In this document: positions 4,628 through 5,044 of the stretch, in pieces
Numbering within the stretch: position 1 is the stretch's first letter
Layout: each line of letters begins with the position of its first letter
Source of the DNA: Candidatus Solincola jinzensis
Lineage (GTDB): Bacteria > Actinomycetota > Geothermincolia > Geothermincolales > RBG-13-55-18
Assembly (NCBI GenBank): GCA_015711875.1
Contig: JACVJG010000262.1
Span: forward strand, 1-5,044
DNA: 5,044 nt
Direction: 5' to 3'
Position numbers and translations under genes: made by a program
The notes under the pieces: model-generated
Databases searched by the model: none
Told to the model about the DNA's origin: nothing
The model's input: the letters and a program-made list of their open reading frames with translations, nothing else

Positions 4628-5044
4628 ATCCTCCCGCCATGTCGCCGGAGACGACGCGCAACAGCTCCCCCTCCGCCTCCAGGAGGAGGTTGCCCTCGTC
4701 GTCCACCCCGCGCATGACGCCGCAGATGCTTTCCTCGCTTTTCCCGGGGCGCCCCGCGACCGCGTAAGGCGGGTTCACCGTCACCATGTCTCCCATATAG
4801 GCGAGATGCGCGCGATACTCCTCCATCCGCGCCCGCCTTCCGGCCTCCCAAAGCTCCCGCAGACAGCGCAGCGCGGCGCGCAGAAGCTCCGCACGGTCCC
4901 ACGTCCGCCCCTCCTCCAGCAGCAGGGACGTGGGCGGCAGACCGGCTGGTATCTCCAGCTCGCCCGGAAGATAGCTCACGTTCAGCCCCAGACCCACGAT
5001 CACCAGCTCCCTGCCCCCCACGGCGATCGACTCGGAAAGGACTC
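4626..5044 (-). CDS. birA: Biotin--[acetyl-CoA-carboxylase] ligase BirA, C-terminal part, truncated by window edge
   Basis: The minus-strand frame is open from the window end to a TAA at 4628-4626, giving about 138 visible residues; the start is outside the window (the GTG near 5021 is internal). Near the start of the visible part is ELVIVGLGLNVSYLP (residues 12-26), the GxGxN segment of the biotin ligase catalytic domain, followed by PPTSLLLEEG and DRAELL. The last ~50 residues form the small SH3-like domain typical of BirA, from GDMVTV through GVDDEGNLLLE to VVSGDM. It makes biotinyl-5'-AMP and biotinylates carboxylase carrier proteins in the cytoplasm. Whether an N-terminal DNA-binding repressor domain exists cannot be seen. 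It is convergent with the glycyl-radical operon and probably a housekeeping neighbour, though biotin carboxylases do act in downstream fatty-acid-like degradation. Confidence 0.9.
   Translation of the reverse strand, partial: VLSESIAVGGRELVIVGLGLNVSYLPGELEIPAGLPPTSLLLEEGRTWDRAELLRAALRCLRELWEAGRRARMEEYRAHLAYMGDMVTVNPPYAVAGRPGKSEESICGVMRGVDDEGNLLLEAEGELLRVVSGDMAGG

Noticed and set aside
4402..4767. Plus-strand frame of 121 codons in the intergenic region running into birA
   Set aside because: Arg/Ala-rich with no motif, no convincing ribosome site, and it runs antisense into birA.
4387..4902. 171-codon minus-strand frame overlapping birA and the intergenic region
   Set aside because: It overlaps the BirA frame, whose motifs are clear, and its composition (Gly/Arg/Ala-rich) is that of an out-of-frame translation.

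Overview
The window is GC-rich and carries a compact plus-strand operon for a glycyl-radical enzyme of the fumarate-adding (X-succinate synthase) type, the group that includes benzylsuccinate synthase (Bss) and alkylsuccinate synthase (Ass/Mas). A convergent minus-strand biotin-protein ligase gene follows it. The chemistry points to an obligate or facultative anaerobe able to activate hydrocarbons or related methyl/methylene compounds by addition to fumarate. The high GC content, strong AAGGAGGT-type ribosome binding sites and GTG starts fit a high-GC bacterium (actinobacterial, Chloroflexota-like or deltaproteobacterial). The sequence alone does not settle the phylum.

Layout: 1-1881 is the C-terminal ~626 residues of the catalytic alpha subunit. 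It includes the thiyl-radical cysteine, an arginine 15 residues later and the glycyl-radical loop. 1937-2236 encodes a 99-residue four-cysteine protein resembling the BssB/AssB-type Fe-S small subunit. 2263-2493 and 2498-2671 encode two small zinc-ribbon/rubredoxin-like proteins. A GC-rich stem-loop follows, then the radical-SAM activating enzyme (2752-3696). 3730-3885 encodes a 51-residue BssC/AssC-like small subunit. After a second large stem-loop, 3999-4346 encodes a third zinc-ribbon protein with a charged helical tail. 4347-4625 is non-coding and holds short repeats and a terminator-like hairpin. 4626-5044 (minus) is the C-terminal part of BirA.

How it works together: by family knowledge, the activase uses SAM and a [4Fe-4S] cluster to place the radical on the C-terminal glycine of the alpha subunit. 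Two small HiPIP-like subunits bind alpha and gate activation and substrate access. The unusual part is a set of three zinc-ribbon proteins with exactly the same cysteine spacing (C-x2-C-x25-C-x2-C), interleaved with the enzyme genes. They look like paralogues arising by duplication and may be extra subunits, assembly factors or electron carriers. Two of the real genes (57 and 51 aa) are short enough to be missed by length-filtered gene finding.
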